Below, in pieces: positions 18,627 to 26,901 of a DNA stretch of 64,000 nucleotides; position 1 is the first letter of the stretch, and each line of letters starts with the position of its first letter. The notes beneath the pieces were generated by a model, which had not been told where the DNA came from, did no database searches, and worked only from the letters and a program-made list of their open reading frames with translations. Location: the NCBI GenBank assembly GCA_017500935.1, contig JAFVXW010000018.1:1-64000 (forward strand). Direction: 5' to 3'. Made by a program: the position numbers and the translations under genes. Source of the stretch: Lachnospiraceae bacterium (GTDB lineage: Bacteria; Bacillota; Clostridia; Lachnospirales; Lachnospiraceae).

Positions 18627-18647
18627 CACATAGAGTTAGTTACCTGT

Positions 18648-19514
18648 TCAAGCCTCATAAATGGTATTTCCCACATCTTTTAAGGAAATCACGTGGGGAC
18701 GCTCATTGGGAGAATTGTTGGGCTGATGGAAAATAAATTTCAGCTCACCCTCCAGCGTCTTAAAGATCATACCATGACCGCCGTCTTCCGCAAACAACAG
18801 ACGCTCGTCATGAATCCAGCTGCCGGTGATATCGCCGTTGTCAGAATACGCAATGCCTTCACAGTAAGCATTCTGCGCAAAACTGGACCAAATCATCAAA
18901 AGCGTGCCGTCCTGGGTTCTGTAAAGGAACGGACCGTCTGTTACATAGTTGTCTTTTTCTCCTTCATCCTCAAAACCGGAAGCCCACACAGGGTCAGAAG
19001 CTCTGAACAAAAGGAAGGGCTTGCCAACAGGCGCAGAAAGATCCTCTGTCAGCTCAATGGCACACATTTCGCCGTCCTTGATCTGTACCCATTCATGACA
19101 GAAAACCATGTAAGGTTTTCCATCGGGAGCCACATATAAAGTACCGTCCAGACATTCCCATTCTTCGGGAGTCACAGGACCGTTACTGTGAGGCACAAAA
19201 GGTCCCATGGGAGATTCTGCCTTTAAAATCTGGGTGCCGCGGCGGCGGGTATCACTTTTGAAGCTGACAAACATGTAATATGCGCCCTTATAAGCATGCA
19301 CTTCCGGTGCCCAGAAATTAAAATCGGACCAGAAATCAGCCGGCGGTGTGAAAACTTCCACCGCTTCACTCCAGGTTTCCATATCTTCACTCACATAAAC
19401 ATCCAGGCCGGTGCATTTTCCCCAGGTTTCAGGACCGCGGGAACCATACAGATAATACTTGCCGCCATCCACAAGAATAAAAGGATCACGCACATGAATA
19501 TCATTGAAAGTCAT
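18648..19514 (-). CDS. glycoside hydrolase, GH43-like five-bladed propeller
   Basis: Start 19514 (MTFNDIHVRDPFIL) is chosen because AAGGAGG precedes it by 6 nt; 288 residues. The propeller pattern is clear: RDPF with catalytic-base Asp10, WAPEVHAYKGAYYMF at 68-82, and LDGTLY with Asp123, the pKa-modulating residue. Most GH43 enzymes have a general-acid Glu in an EGP motif; here the matching place reads VTDGPFLYR with Asp193. Family members cleave arabinan, xylan or related side chains. No signal peptide, so it probably acts on imported oligosaccharides. Exact specificity unknown. Confidence 0.82.
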   Translation of the reverse strand: MTFNDIHVRDPFILVDGGKYYLYGSRGPETWGKCTGLDVYVSEDMETWSEAVEVFTPPADFWSDFNFWAPEVHAYKGAYYMFVSFKSDTRRRGTQILKAESPMGPFVPHSNGPVTPEEWECLDGTLYVAPDGKPYMVFCHEWVQIKDGEMCAIELTEDLSAPVGKPFLLFRASDPVWASGFEDEGEKDNYVTDGPFLYRTQDGTLLMIWSSFAQNAYCEGIAYSDNGDITGSWIHDERLLFAEDGGHGMIFKTLEGELKFIFHQPNNSPNERPHVISLKDVGNTIYEA

Positions 19515-19588
19515 AAAAAATCCTCCTTGCAGCATTTTTTTGCTGTTAACTGTCATAATTATACACGAAACCTGTCAGCAAATCAATC

Positions 19589-21358
19589 TTACTCAAACTG
19601 TGCCGCATACAGTTTGTAATAAAATCCTTTTTGTGCCATCAGTTCTTCATGAGTTCCCTGTTCCACCACATCGCCCTGATTTACCACCAGAATGTGATCC
19701 GCATGCTGGATCGTGGAAAGTCTGTGTGCAATGACAAAACAGGTCTTGTCCGTCATCAGTTCGCGCATTGCCTTCTGAATCTGGCGCTCCGTGCTGGTAT
19801 CCACATTGGAGGTTGCTTCATCCAGAATCAGCATCTTCGCATTGTAAAGCATCGCTCTTGCGATAGTTAAAAGCTGTTTTTGTCCTTTGGAAATATTGCC
19901 GCCGTCCTCGCTGATCACCGTCTGATAACCTTCCGGCAGACGCTCGATAAAGGGATGAATATGTGCTGCCTTTGCCGCCGCAACCACTTCCTCCATGGTC
20001 GCGCCTTCTTTTCCGTAGGCAATATTTTCAAAAATAGTTCCCTTAAACACCCAGGTTTCCTGCAGCACCATCGCATAAGCACTGCGCAGGCTCTCTCTGG
20101 TACACGTACGAATCTCATTGCCGTCCACTAAAATCCTGCCGCTGTCCACATCATAAAAACGCATCAGCAGATTGATGATCGTGGTCTTTCCGGCACCGGT
20201 GGGGCCGACGATCGCCACCAGCTTTCCTGCCTGGGCATCCAGATTCAGCTTGTGAATGATAGTCTTGCCTTCTTCGTAGCCAAATTTGACATCTTCCATC
20301 TGCACATGTCCCTTCACTTCATCCAGAACATAGGCATTTTCCACGTCTTTGACTTCTTCCTCCTGATCCAGCAGGTTGAAAACACGCTCCGCCGCAGAAA
20401 GTGCAGAATACAGTTCATTGACAATGTTTGCGATCTCGTTGATGGGACCGGAGAACTTTCTGGAATACAGCACAAAGGATGAAATCTGTCCCAATGTCAC
20501 CATCTGAAACATATAAAAAACAGAACCCAGAACTGCGATCAGCCCCATACCAACGTTGTTGATCATGCCGACAGTAGGTCCCATGGTCATGCCGTAATAG
20601 TTGGCATCGTGATAGGCATCTGCCGCATTCTGATTTACCGTATCAAAACGCTCCTGCACCCTGTTTTCATAAGCATAGGCCATAATGGTCTTTTGTCCGG
20701 AAAACATTTCTTCCACAAAACCGTTCATGATACCGTAGTTTTTGGAACGCAGGGAAAATTTGGGGCGGGTGATCTTTCGCATCTTTGTGGTATAAGTGAT
20801 AGCTGCCGGAACCGTAAATACCACCACAACTGCCAGGATCGGGGAAATGATCAGCATCATGGTCATGGAACCCACCACCGTCACAAGGCTGTTTAAAATC
20901 TGCACAATATCGGTTGCCAGACAGCTGCTTACCACTTCCACGTCATAGGAAACACGGCTGATAATATCACCGGCCTGATTTCTGTCAAAAAATCCCACCG
21001 GCAGGCGCATCAGTTTTTCAAAAATATCTTTGCGCATCCGTCTTGCGATCCATTTGCTCACATGCATCATGATCATGCTAGTGGAAATGGCGATGATCGA
21101 AGAACACAGATAGCAGATCAGCATTCTTTTTGCATAGTAATAAACCATGTCAAAATTGACTTTTCCCGCGCCTGCTGCCGCCTCATTGATCGCTTTTCCC
21201 GCAAAATTGGGGCCAAGCAAAGATAAAATGTTGCTGCCGAAGCATAAAACAACCACGCCCAGCAGAATGAATTTATAAGCTCCCAGATAAGAAAGGAGTC
21301 TGAAAAAAGTACCCTTGGTATCCTTGGGTTTTCTTAAAGGTGTATCCATGCGTGCCAT
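19589..21358 (-). CDS. ABC exporter half, catalytically competent NBD
   Basis: The 589-residue protein joins six membrane helices (about 30-320) to an ATPase domain: Walker A GPTGAGKTT, signature ISKGQ (altered from LSGGQ), Walker B with catalytic Glu in LILDEATSNVDT, and H-loop VIAHRLST. It begins directly after the stop of the partner gene (TAA then ATG), so the two are cotranslated. Pairs like this (BmrCD, TmrAB type) export drugs, peptides or lipids. Substrate unknown. Confidence 0.93.
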   Translation of the reverse strand: MARMDTPLRKPKDTKGTFFRLLSYLGAYKFILLGVVVLCFGSNILSLLGPNFAGKAINEAAAGAGKVNFDMVYYYAKRMLICYLCSSIIAISTSMIMMHVSKWIARRMRKDIFEKLMRLPVGFFDRNQAGDIISRVSYDVEVVSSCLATDIVQILNSLVTVVGSMTMMLIISPILAVVVVFTVPAAITYTTKMRKITRPKFSLRSKNYGIMNGFVEEMFSGQKTIMAYAYENRVQERFDTVNQNAADAYHDANYYGMTMGPTVGMINNVGMGLIAVLGSVFYMFQMVTLGQISSFVLYSRKFSGPINEIANIVNELYSALSAAERVFNLLDQEEEVKDVENAYVLDEVKGHVQMEDVKFGYEEGKTIIHKLNLDAQAGKLVAIVGPTGAGKTTIINLLMRFYDVDSGRILVDGNEIRTCTRESLRSAYAMVLQETWVFKGTIFENIAYGKEGATMEEVVAAAKAAHIHPFIERLPEGYQTVISEDGGNISKGQKQLLTIARAMLYNAKMLILDEATSNVDTSTERQIQKAMRELMTDKTCFVIAHRLSTIQHADHILVVNQGDVVEQGTHEELMAQKGFYYKLYAAQFE

Positions 21359-23134
21359 TTATTTCATTTCTCCCATCTGTGTCCTGTAAATTTCTGCATA
21401 CATCGGGCAGCTCTCCAGAAGCTGTTCATGCGTACCGTGACCGATGATACTGCCCTCCTCCAGAACAATGATATCGTCCAGATTCATAATGGAACTGATT
21501 CTCTGGGCGATCACGATCATGGTCGTATCGGTGTGATGCTCGGCAATGGCTTTTCTGAGCATGGCGTCAGTCTTATAATCCAGCGCACTGGAGGAATCGT
21601 CCAGCACCAGAATCTGCGGTTTTGCCGCCAGCGCTCTGGCGATCAGCACACGCTGTCTTTGTCCGCCGCTTAAATTGGCTCCGTGGATCACCGCCTTATG
21701 CTCATAGGTATCTTCATAAGCTTCGATAAAGTCTCTGGCTCTCGCATCCTCTGCCGCCATCACCAGAGCTTCCTGATCCACATCGCGGCCAAACACGATA
21801 TTTTCCTTCAAAGTATCTGCAAAGATCACATCGTTCTGAAATACCACGCCAAACATTCTGTGCAGATCATCTTTGTCATAGGTACGCACATCTTTTCCAT
21901 CCACAAATACATGTCCTGCGGTGGGATCATAAAAACGCATCAACAGATTGATGATCGTAGTCTTGCCGCATCCGGTAGCACCGATAATCCCCAGAGACCC
22001 GCCTTTTTTCACAGAAAAATCAATATCTGTCAGGCATTTCTTGCGGCCGCCCTCGGTAAAGGCCATCGTGTTTTGCGGCAGGCTGCCGGCATTGGTGCTT
22101 TCCGCACCATAACTGAAATCCACATGATCAAAAATGATAAAATCATCCCTGTCCGTCTTTGCAGCCTCTTCCTGCGGAATCGGTGTCAGATCTTCCTCAA
22201 TCTGCACCACCGCCGCAATTCTTTTGGAAGAAGCATTGGCTTTGGAGATCATCATAAAGATACGGTTCAATCCCATAACGCCCATCAGGATCATATTAAA
22301 ATAAGTCAGAAACGCCAGGATCACACCAGGTTTTGTAAGACCTGCATTTACCCGGTTGGCACCGATGATCACAACCAGCACCAGACCGCAGTTTAAAAAC
22401 AGCGTCATAACAGGTCCGGGCAGAGACATCAGCATACTTGCCTTGATGTCTTTTTTCATCATCTGCTCATTGGTCTGCTCAAAACGGCGTTTTTCATAAT
22501 CTTCTTTGGAGAGTGCCTTCACCACACGGATGCCGGTGATATTTTCACGCATCACGCGCACAATATCATCCACACTGCTCTGCACTTTTTCATAAAGCGG
22601 AATGCCTTTTCGGGAGATGGTCACGATCACCACGATCATGATCGGCGCCATGATACACAGAATGGATGCAAGCCCCACATCCATAGTCAGCGTGATGGCG
22701 ATGCCGCCGATGAGCATAATGGGCGCGCGTACCCCCAATGTCTGCATGGACTGGATAAAATCCTGAATATTATAAGAGTCAGAGGTCATTCGGGAAGTCA
22801 AAGACGGCAGACCAAATTCATCCGTCTGACTGCCTGACAGGTTCAGGGACTTCCAGAACAGATCCTTACGCACACGGTAGATGCTGTTTCTGGCCACTTT
22901 TACCGCCATACGGTTTGCCTTGATATTCAGATACCGCACCAAAAATGCCAGCAGAATCATCGCAATTCCCCAGAACAGCACCTTGGAAAGCTGCTGCTTG
23001 GGCACCACATCATCGATCATAAATTCCAGCACATAAGGGATCATCAGTTCCCCTATCGTTCCCAGAAATTTGATGCTCAGTCCCAGCAAAATCGCCTTGC
23101 TATACGGTTTGACATAAGAATAAATGAATTTCAT
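21359..23134 (-). CDS. ABC exporter half, degenerate NBD
   Basis: The 591-residue protein has a transmembrane domain and an ATPase domain with Walker A GATGCGKTT and a canonical LSGGQ. The catalytic Glu is replaced by Asp (LVLDDSSSALD) and the H-loop His by Gln (IVIAQRISS). In heterodimeric exporters such losses mark the half that carries one non-hydrolysing site, while LSGGQ serves the active site of the partner. An insertion-like stretch before Walker A (about 340-370) is Ser/Gly/Asn-rich. It is the first gene of the pair. Confidence 0.93.
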   Translation of the reverse strand: MKFIYSYVKPYSKAILLGLSIKFLGTIGELMIPYVLEFMIDDVVPKQQLSKVLFWGIAMILLAFLVRYLNIKANRMAVKVARNSIYRVRKDLFWKSLNLSGSQTDEFGLPSLTSRMTSDSYNIQDFIQSMQTLGVRAPIMLIGGIAITLTMDVGLASILCIMAPIMIVVIVTISRKGIPLYEKVQSSVDDIVRVMRENITGIRVVKALSKEDYEKRRFEQTNEQMMKKDIKASMLMSLPGPVMTLFLNCGLVLVVIIGANRVNAGLTKPGVILAFLTYFNMILMGVMGLNRIFMMISKANASSKRIAAVVQIEEDLTPIPQEEAAKTDRDDFIIFDHVDFSYGAESTNAGSLPQNTMAFTEGGRKKCLTDIDFSVKKGGSLGIIGATGCGKTTIINLLMRFYDPTAGHVFVDGKDVRTYDKDDLHRMFGVVFQNDVIFADTLKENIVFGRDVDQEALVMAAEDARARDFIEAYEDTYEHKAVIHGANLSGGQRQRVLIARALAAKPQILVLDDSSSALDYKTDAMLRKAIAEHHTDTTMIVIAQRISSIMNLDDIIVLEEGSIIGHGTHEQLLESCPMYAEIYRTQMGEMK

Positions 23135-23172
23135 GAACTTTTCTTCCTTTGTTCGGTTTTTCGCACCTTTTT

Positions 23173-23202
23173 ATTATAATCCCTCTGTTTTGGAAAAGTA
23201 AA
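23173..23202 (-). promoter_or_regulatory. predicted promoter of the ABC exporter pair
   Basis: On the minus strand TTTACT (23202-23197), 18 bp, then a perfect TATAAT (23178-23173). It lies 39 bp before the ABC start, immediately downstream of the stem-loop at 23214-23267. Confidence 0.6.
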
Positions 23203-23213
23203 GATTTATATTT

Positions 23214-23267
23214 GCGAAGGTGTCGGCGGCTGAAATCGTTGCGAAACGCACCGATTTGTACCTTCGC
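23214..23267. promoter_or_regulatory. nested inverted repeat upstream of the ABC exporter promoter
   Basis: Outer arms GCGAAGGT (23214-23221) and ACCTTCGC (23260-23267) enclose a second hairpin: AAATCG (23233-23238), TGCG (23240-23243), AAA loop, CGCA (23247-23250), CGATTT (23252-23257), with one T/C mismatch. It could be an operator or a structured RNA. It lies in the otherwise gene-free 23135-23696 stretch. Confidence 0.5.
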
Positions 23268-23288
23268 CGTGACGGCTTGTATGTGTAA

Positions 23289-23574
23289 GCATGCAAATAA
23301 TGAAATTTATATATTTTACATGCTCAAATTCAGATGCCGACTCAATGTTTGCATGTAAATTTCCGATTTTTCGTAAAATGCATGCTTAAAATTGAAAGAA
23401 ATCAGCTCAAATTCATGCAAATATCTTATTTGCTTAAATTTACATGCTTTGTCCAAGGTAAAATCAGTTGATTAAACAAGCAAATACACTATTTTTGTTT
23501 TTTTGCATGCTTTTCTTTTTTCGTGCACTGAAAATATGCATGCAAAAATAGTTATTTTGCCAATTTGCATGCTT
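23289..23574. repeat. five tandem ~62-bp units of paired GCATGC palindromes
   Basis: CATG cores centred at about 23291, 23320, 23353, 23382, 23415, 23444, 23507, 23540 and 23569, plus a decayed CAAG near 23478, alternate at 29 and 33-34 bp. The consensus around each is TTTGCATGCAAA. Each unit is an inverted pair, seen best in the last one: GCATGCAAA, 17 bp, TTTGCATGC. The in-between bases are not conserved. No convincing gene is present here, although two open frames of about 69 codons overlap. Confidence 0.75.
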
Positions 23575-23594
23575 TTCAAACAGGAGCTCGATAT

Positions 23595-23628
23595 AAAAAG
23601 CTGCTCCCCTTAGAGAAAGCAGCTTTTT
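23595..23628 (-). terminator. terminator after the subtilase 3' part (bidirectional form)
   Basis: AAAAAGCTGCT and AGCAGCTTTTT are perfect 11-bp arms around a 12-nt loop. The A/T-rich outer ends give T-runs on both strands. It lies 69 bp after the subtilase stop at 23697. Confidence 0.75.
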
Positions 23629-23696
23629 CTGTATTATCAACATATTAATATTGCATAATGTGCATACTGGCATTTCCCAGTTTTATTTTCTCCTTT

Positions 23697-24680
23697 TTAG
23701 CCCAGGCTCTCCGACGCACATAACTGTCCGTAACCCGTTTTTTCATTTGGTCTTTCCGCTTCTCCTCTCAGCGGTCTAGCACCTGCCCGCAGCAGCGCTT
23801 TCATCTTTTCTCCGTAAAGATAAGGATCATTCCCCCGCACAATGCCCCATTCCATCAAAAGAGCCGCCGTTCCGGATACCAACGGTGCCGCAAAAGAAGT
23901 ACCGCTGACCTGTACTGTACCTCCTCCTGCAGTGGGTACCCGGATATCCACTCCCGGCGCCACCAGATCAGGTTTGGTGTCTGCAAATACATTTTCCGTG
24001 GTCGCATAAGTCGGTGCACCACGCCCGGAAAAATCCGCATAGGCATCATAAAGCGCATTGCTTGCCCCGACCGTGATCACCTTTGCAGAAGTAGATGGAA
24101 CAGTCAGCGTCAACTCCGGCACCGCCCGGGTAAAACGTGTTCCCGGCATCCGTGCCTCCTGTCCCGGCAGATAAAACTGATACATCCCTGCCACGATCCT
24201 GCGGGGTGTCAGACGAAACCGCCAAACCCCTGCACTTATATAATCATCCATCGGTAAAAAATCAAAAAAAATCTCCTGATGGACCGAATAAGGAGACGGC
24301 TGCCCTACATAGATCAGAATCTGTGTCTTTCCCGCTAAAATCTCCTGCCGCTTAAGCTGCGTAAACTGTACCGGAATCTCTTCTCCTGTCGGAGCACGAA
24401 GCTCTATATCGAATCGGTCTGCAAAATTTTTCCAAAGCTGCACATTGATGGTTCTCTCATAATCTGCGATCACCAGCTCAACCTGCTGTGTTACCGATTC
24501 CTCACCTGACGCCTGCTGTTCTTTGGACAGCTGTCCCGCCGCATGCCCCAGTGATGCGCCTTCATTGCCGCTGCCCACGCAGATCACAGTTCGTCCGGTT
24601 TCGGCCGCATTGTCCAGATAACGGGAGAGCAACGATGACCCGTCATGAGATCCGTATAACCAAGGGAAAAAGAAACGCAT
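23697..24680 (-). pseudogene. S8 subtilase, C-terminal part (gene split by mobile element)
   Basis: This frame holds the second half of a subtilisin-like protease: DGSSLLSRYLDNAAETGRTV then GSGNEG with the oxyanion Asn, and the catalytic Ser in VSGTSFAAPLVSG. The first dozen residues (from 24680, including FFFPWLYGSH) are read from the inserted element. True subtilase sequence begins at CAT GAC near 24646. The catalytic Asp and His lie in the other part at 29943-30910. On its own this fragment cannot be active. The full gene resembles the Csp-like subtilases of clostridia. Confidence 0.9.
24643..24647. other. left recombination junction core
   Basis: On the minus strand the sequence reads TCTCATGACGGGTC: element up to CATGA, then subtilase codons for HDGS. 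It matches the right junction only in the shared pentamer TCATG (plus strand). Large serine recombinases need only a 2-bp identical core, so such a short match is expected. Confidence 0.75.
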
Positions 24681-24742
24681 GGAAAAGTTTCTGTATCAGA
24701 AATCCCTTCCGTTGAGAATCCGTGCAGCGAAAACACCAGAAT

Positions 24743-25546
24743 TTATTTGCCGAAAATTCCATTACGCACTTTTTTCGGTGAAATACCATAATGCTTTTTG
24801 AATGCCCGGCTGAAATAAAAGGGCGTTTCATAGCCCATCTCCTCAGCAATTTCGGAAACAGACTTTGTGGTTGTCAAAAGAAGGTCCATAGCGGCATCCA
24901 TTTTGAGTTTGGACATGTATTCCTTGGGAGACATGCCGGTTACACGGTGTACGGCATCGCGAAAGCTTCTCTCACACATACCGGCGGTTTTGGCCAGTGT
25001 CTTAAGATCCAGCTGTTGGTAACAGCCTTTTTCCAAAATAGCAGTGAGCTCTGAAGCGGATAGCTGAGCAGATGTGCCGGAATGAAGGCGTATCATCCAA
25101 TCCGAAAGCAGAAAATTAAACAGCGCCTCTGCATTCAGACATTCATTGATGAACTTACTGTTAAGATTGGAAAAACATCGTTCCATATTTTTCAGTTCAG
25201 ATGCCGTGATATTCAGCTCTTCAACCCAGTTACACTTTTCCCGCCAGTCGCTATGATTAAAACGGAACCAGTAAAACTGCCATCCCTCCAAAGAGGCTTT
25301 GTATTGCGCCACGTCACCGGAGCAAAAGATTCCCAGACTATTCGCTTTTAATTCATGTTTTTCACCGTTATATTCTGTTAAAATTCCGCAGCCGCTGATG
25401 GTGCGAACCGCAATATAATCGGATTCCATAATGCCCGGCCGTTTGACGATATGATAGCTTTGATCGGCATCAATATACCATATCACACACAAATACGCAT
25501 AAGGCAGGTTTGCCAAAAACTGCCGCTTGGAAAATATATTTCTCAT
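24743..25546 (-). CDS. AraC-family transcriptional regulator (element cargo)
   Basis: The 267-residue protein has an N-terminal cupin-like sensor region (1-160, with SLGIFCSGDVAQY) and two C-terminal helix-turn-helix motifs: LDLKTLAKTAGMCERSFRDA and VSEIAEEMGYETPFYFSRAF, ending FKKHYGISPKKVRNG. AraC proteins of this type usually activate glycan or small-molecule genes. It is divergent from the URO-D-like gene over a 208-bp spacer and probably controls it. Confidence 0.92.
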   Translation of the reverse strand: MRNIFSKRQFLANLPYAYLCVIWYIDADQSYHIVKRPGIMESDYIAVRTISGCGILTEYNGEKHELKANSLGIFCSGDVAQYKASLEGWQFYWFRFNHSDWREKCNWVEELNITASELKNMERCFSNLNSKFINECLNAEALFNFLLSDWMIRLHSGTSAQLSASELTAILEKGCYQQLDLKTLAKTAGMCERSFRDAVHRVTGMSPKEYMSKLKMDAAMDLLLTTTKSVSEIAEEMGYETPFYFSRAFKKHYGISPKKVRNGIFGK

Positions 25547-25754
25547 GATAATCGCTTCTGCGCTCCCTTTATTTTAAATAATTGCTGACAGATTCAGAAT
25601 AACATAAAATGGAAGGCTCAACATCCTTTTTTGCCGAAAAGTGTATGTAAATAACCGATTATGGAATGTCTTTTCATCTGTTTTGTTCTAAAATAGAATA
25701 TAAGAACCAATGATTTTTAAGCGACCTGAAAATAAAACAACAGAGGTGACGATC

Positions 25755-26885
25755 ATGAATGAAAGACAGCGTTATGTAAACACTTTGACTTTTCAGGCAG
25801 TGGATAAAATTCCGCTGATGCCGGGCGGTCCCCGGGAATCCACTTTGAAACGCTGGCATGAGGAAGGGCTGCCGGAAGATATGGATTATATGGATTATGT
25901 CTGCAGCAGACTGGGAATTGTCCGCGAAAAGCCTTCTTCCACAGACGAAGGTTTCTTTGTGGATGCACGTATGAAGCCGCTGTATGAGGAGAAAACCTTG
26001 GAGCACAGGGACGGGCATTATATCTGTCAGGATTGTATCGGAATCATTACGGAGATATCTGATCAATACGATGTAAGTTACCTGCGCTCTGCCAAGGATT
26101 TTGTAACCCGCCGTTATATCAGCTTTCCGGTGAAAACCAGAGAAGATTGGGAAGAAATGAAAAAGCGTTACGATCCGTATGCACCGGGCAGGATTCCGGA
26201 AAATCTTTCACAGATCGGTCCGAAACTCGCTGAACGGGATTTCCCGCTGACTATCAATATCAACGGTCCTTTCTGGCAGATGCGTGAGTGGCTGGGACTT
26301 GAGAATCTGTGCATGCTGTTTGTGGATGACCCGGAATGGGTTGCCGAAATGGCAGAATTTTGGGGCGAGTATGTTTTAAAACTGCTGCAGCGCGTATTTG
26401 AGCATGTCCAGCCGGATTGCCTGCGTTTTTCAGAGGATATGGCTTATAAAGCTCACAGCATGATCAGTCCTGCCATGACCCGTGAATTTTTACAGCCGGT
26501 ATACCGAAAATGGTATCAGGAAATCAAAAAACATGACATTCCTCTTCTGCAGGTTGACAGCGACGGATACATTGCCGATCTTCTGCCGATTTGGATCGAG
26601 TCCGGCATCAATGCCTGTGATCCTTTGGAGGTTGCTGCACACAATGATATCGTAGAGTATCGTAGGAGCTATGGAAAGAAGATGGCATATGTAGGCGGTA
26701 TTGATAAACGTGCCATAGCTGCCGGTGGAGAAACGCTCCGAAATGAAGTGCTGCGTGTGGTTCCTCCGCTGTTAAAAGAAGGCGGTTACATACCTTCCTG
26801 CGACCATGGAGTACCGGGAGATATTTCTCTGGAAAACTTCGTTGAATACACCAGAATGCTGGCAGAATTAACCGGCTGGCTTTAA
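25755..26885 (+). CDS. uroporphyrinogen decarboxylase (URO-D) family protein, possible methyltransferase
   Basis: Start 25755 (MNERQRYVNTLTFQAVDKIP) follows GAGGTGA; 376 residues. The TIM-barrel pattern of the URO-D/MtaA/CmuA superfamily is clear (NINGPFWQMREWLG, CLRFSEDMAYK, YVGGIDKRA, PSCDHGVPGDISLENF). Corrinoid methyltransferases of this group usually carry an HxC zinc motif; the matching place here reads LQVDSDG, so the HxC is absent. No corrinoid protein or activator is encoded nearby. It is unlikely to be the haem enzyme; the reaction is unknown. The next gene starts 16 bp on, so they form an operon. Confidence 0.85.
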   Translation: MNERQRYVNTLTFQAVDKIPLMPGGPRESTLKRWHEEGLPEDMDYMDYVCSRLGIVREKPSSTDEGFFVDARMKPLYEEKTLEHRDGHYICQDCIGIITEISDQYDVSYLRSAKDFVTRRYISFPVKTREDWEEMKKRYDPYAPGRIPENLSQIGPKLAERDFPLTININGPFWQMREWLGLENLCMLFVDDPEWVAEMAEFWGEYVLKLLQRVFEHVQPDCLRFSEDMAYKAHSMISPAMTREFLQPVYRKWYQEIKKHDIPLLQVDSDGYIADLLPIWIESGINACDPLEVAAHNDIVEYRRSYGKKMAYVGGIDKRAIAAGGETLRNEVLRVVPPLLKEGGYIPSCDHGVPGDISLENFVEYTRMLAELTGWL

Positions 26886-26901
26886 AGAGGGGAACGAAAA
26901 A

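Noticed and set aside
23289-23574. Possible CRISPR array, because of a period near 62 bp
   Set aside because: Only a 9-12-bp motif is kept in each half unit, the rest differs between units, and no cas gene is present. A true CRISPR has near-identical repeats.
23149-23673. Two short frames of 69 codons (23149-23358 plus, 23464-23673 minus)
   Set aside because: Their composition follows the A/T-rich repeats, they cross the stem-loops, and neither has a ribosome binding site.
25755-26885. Haem-pathway HemE
   Set aside because: It lies on a mobile element with an AraC gene and a hydrolase, away from other haem genes, and lacks the usual HemE N-terminal RQAGR-type motif.
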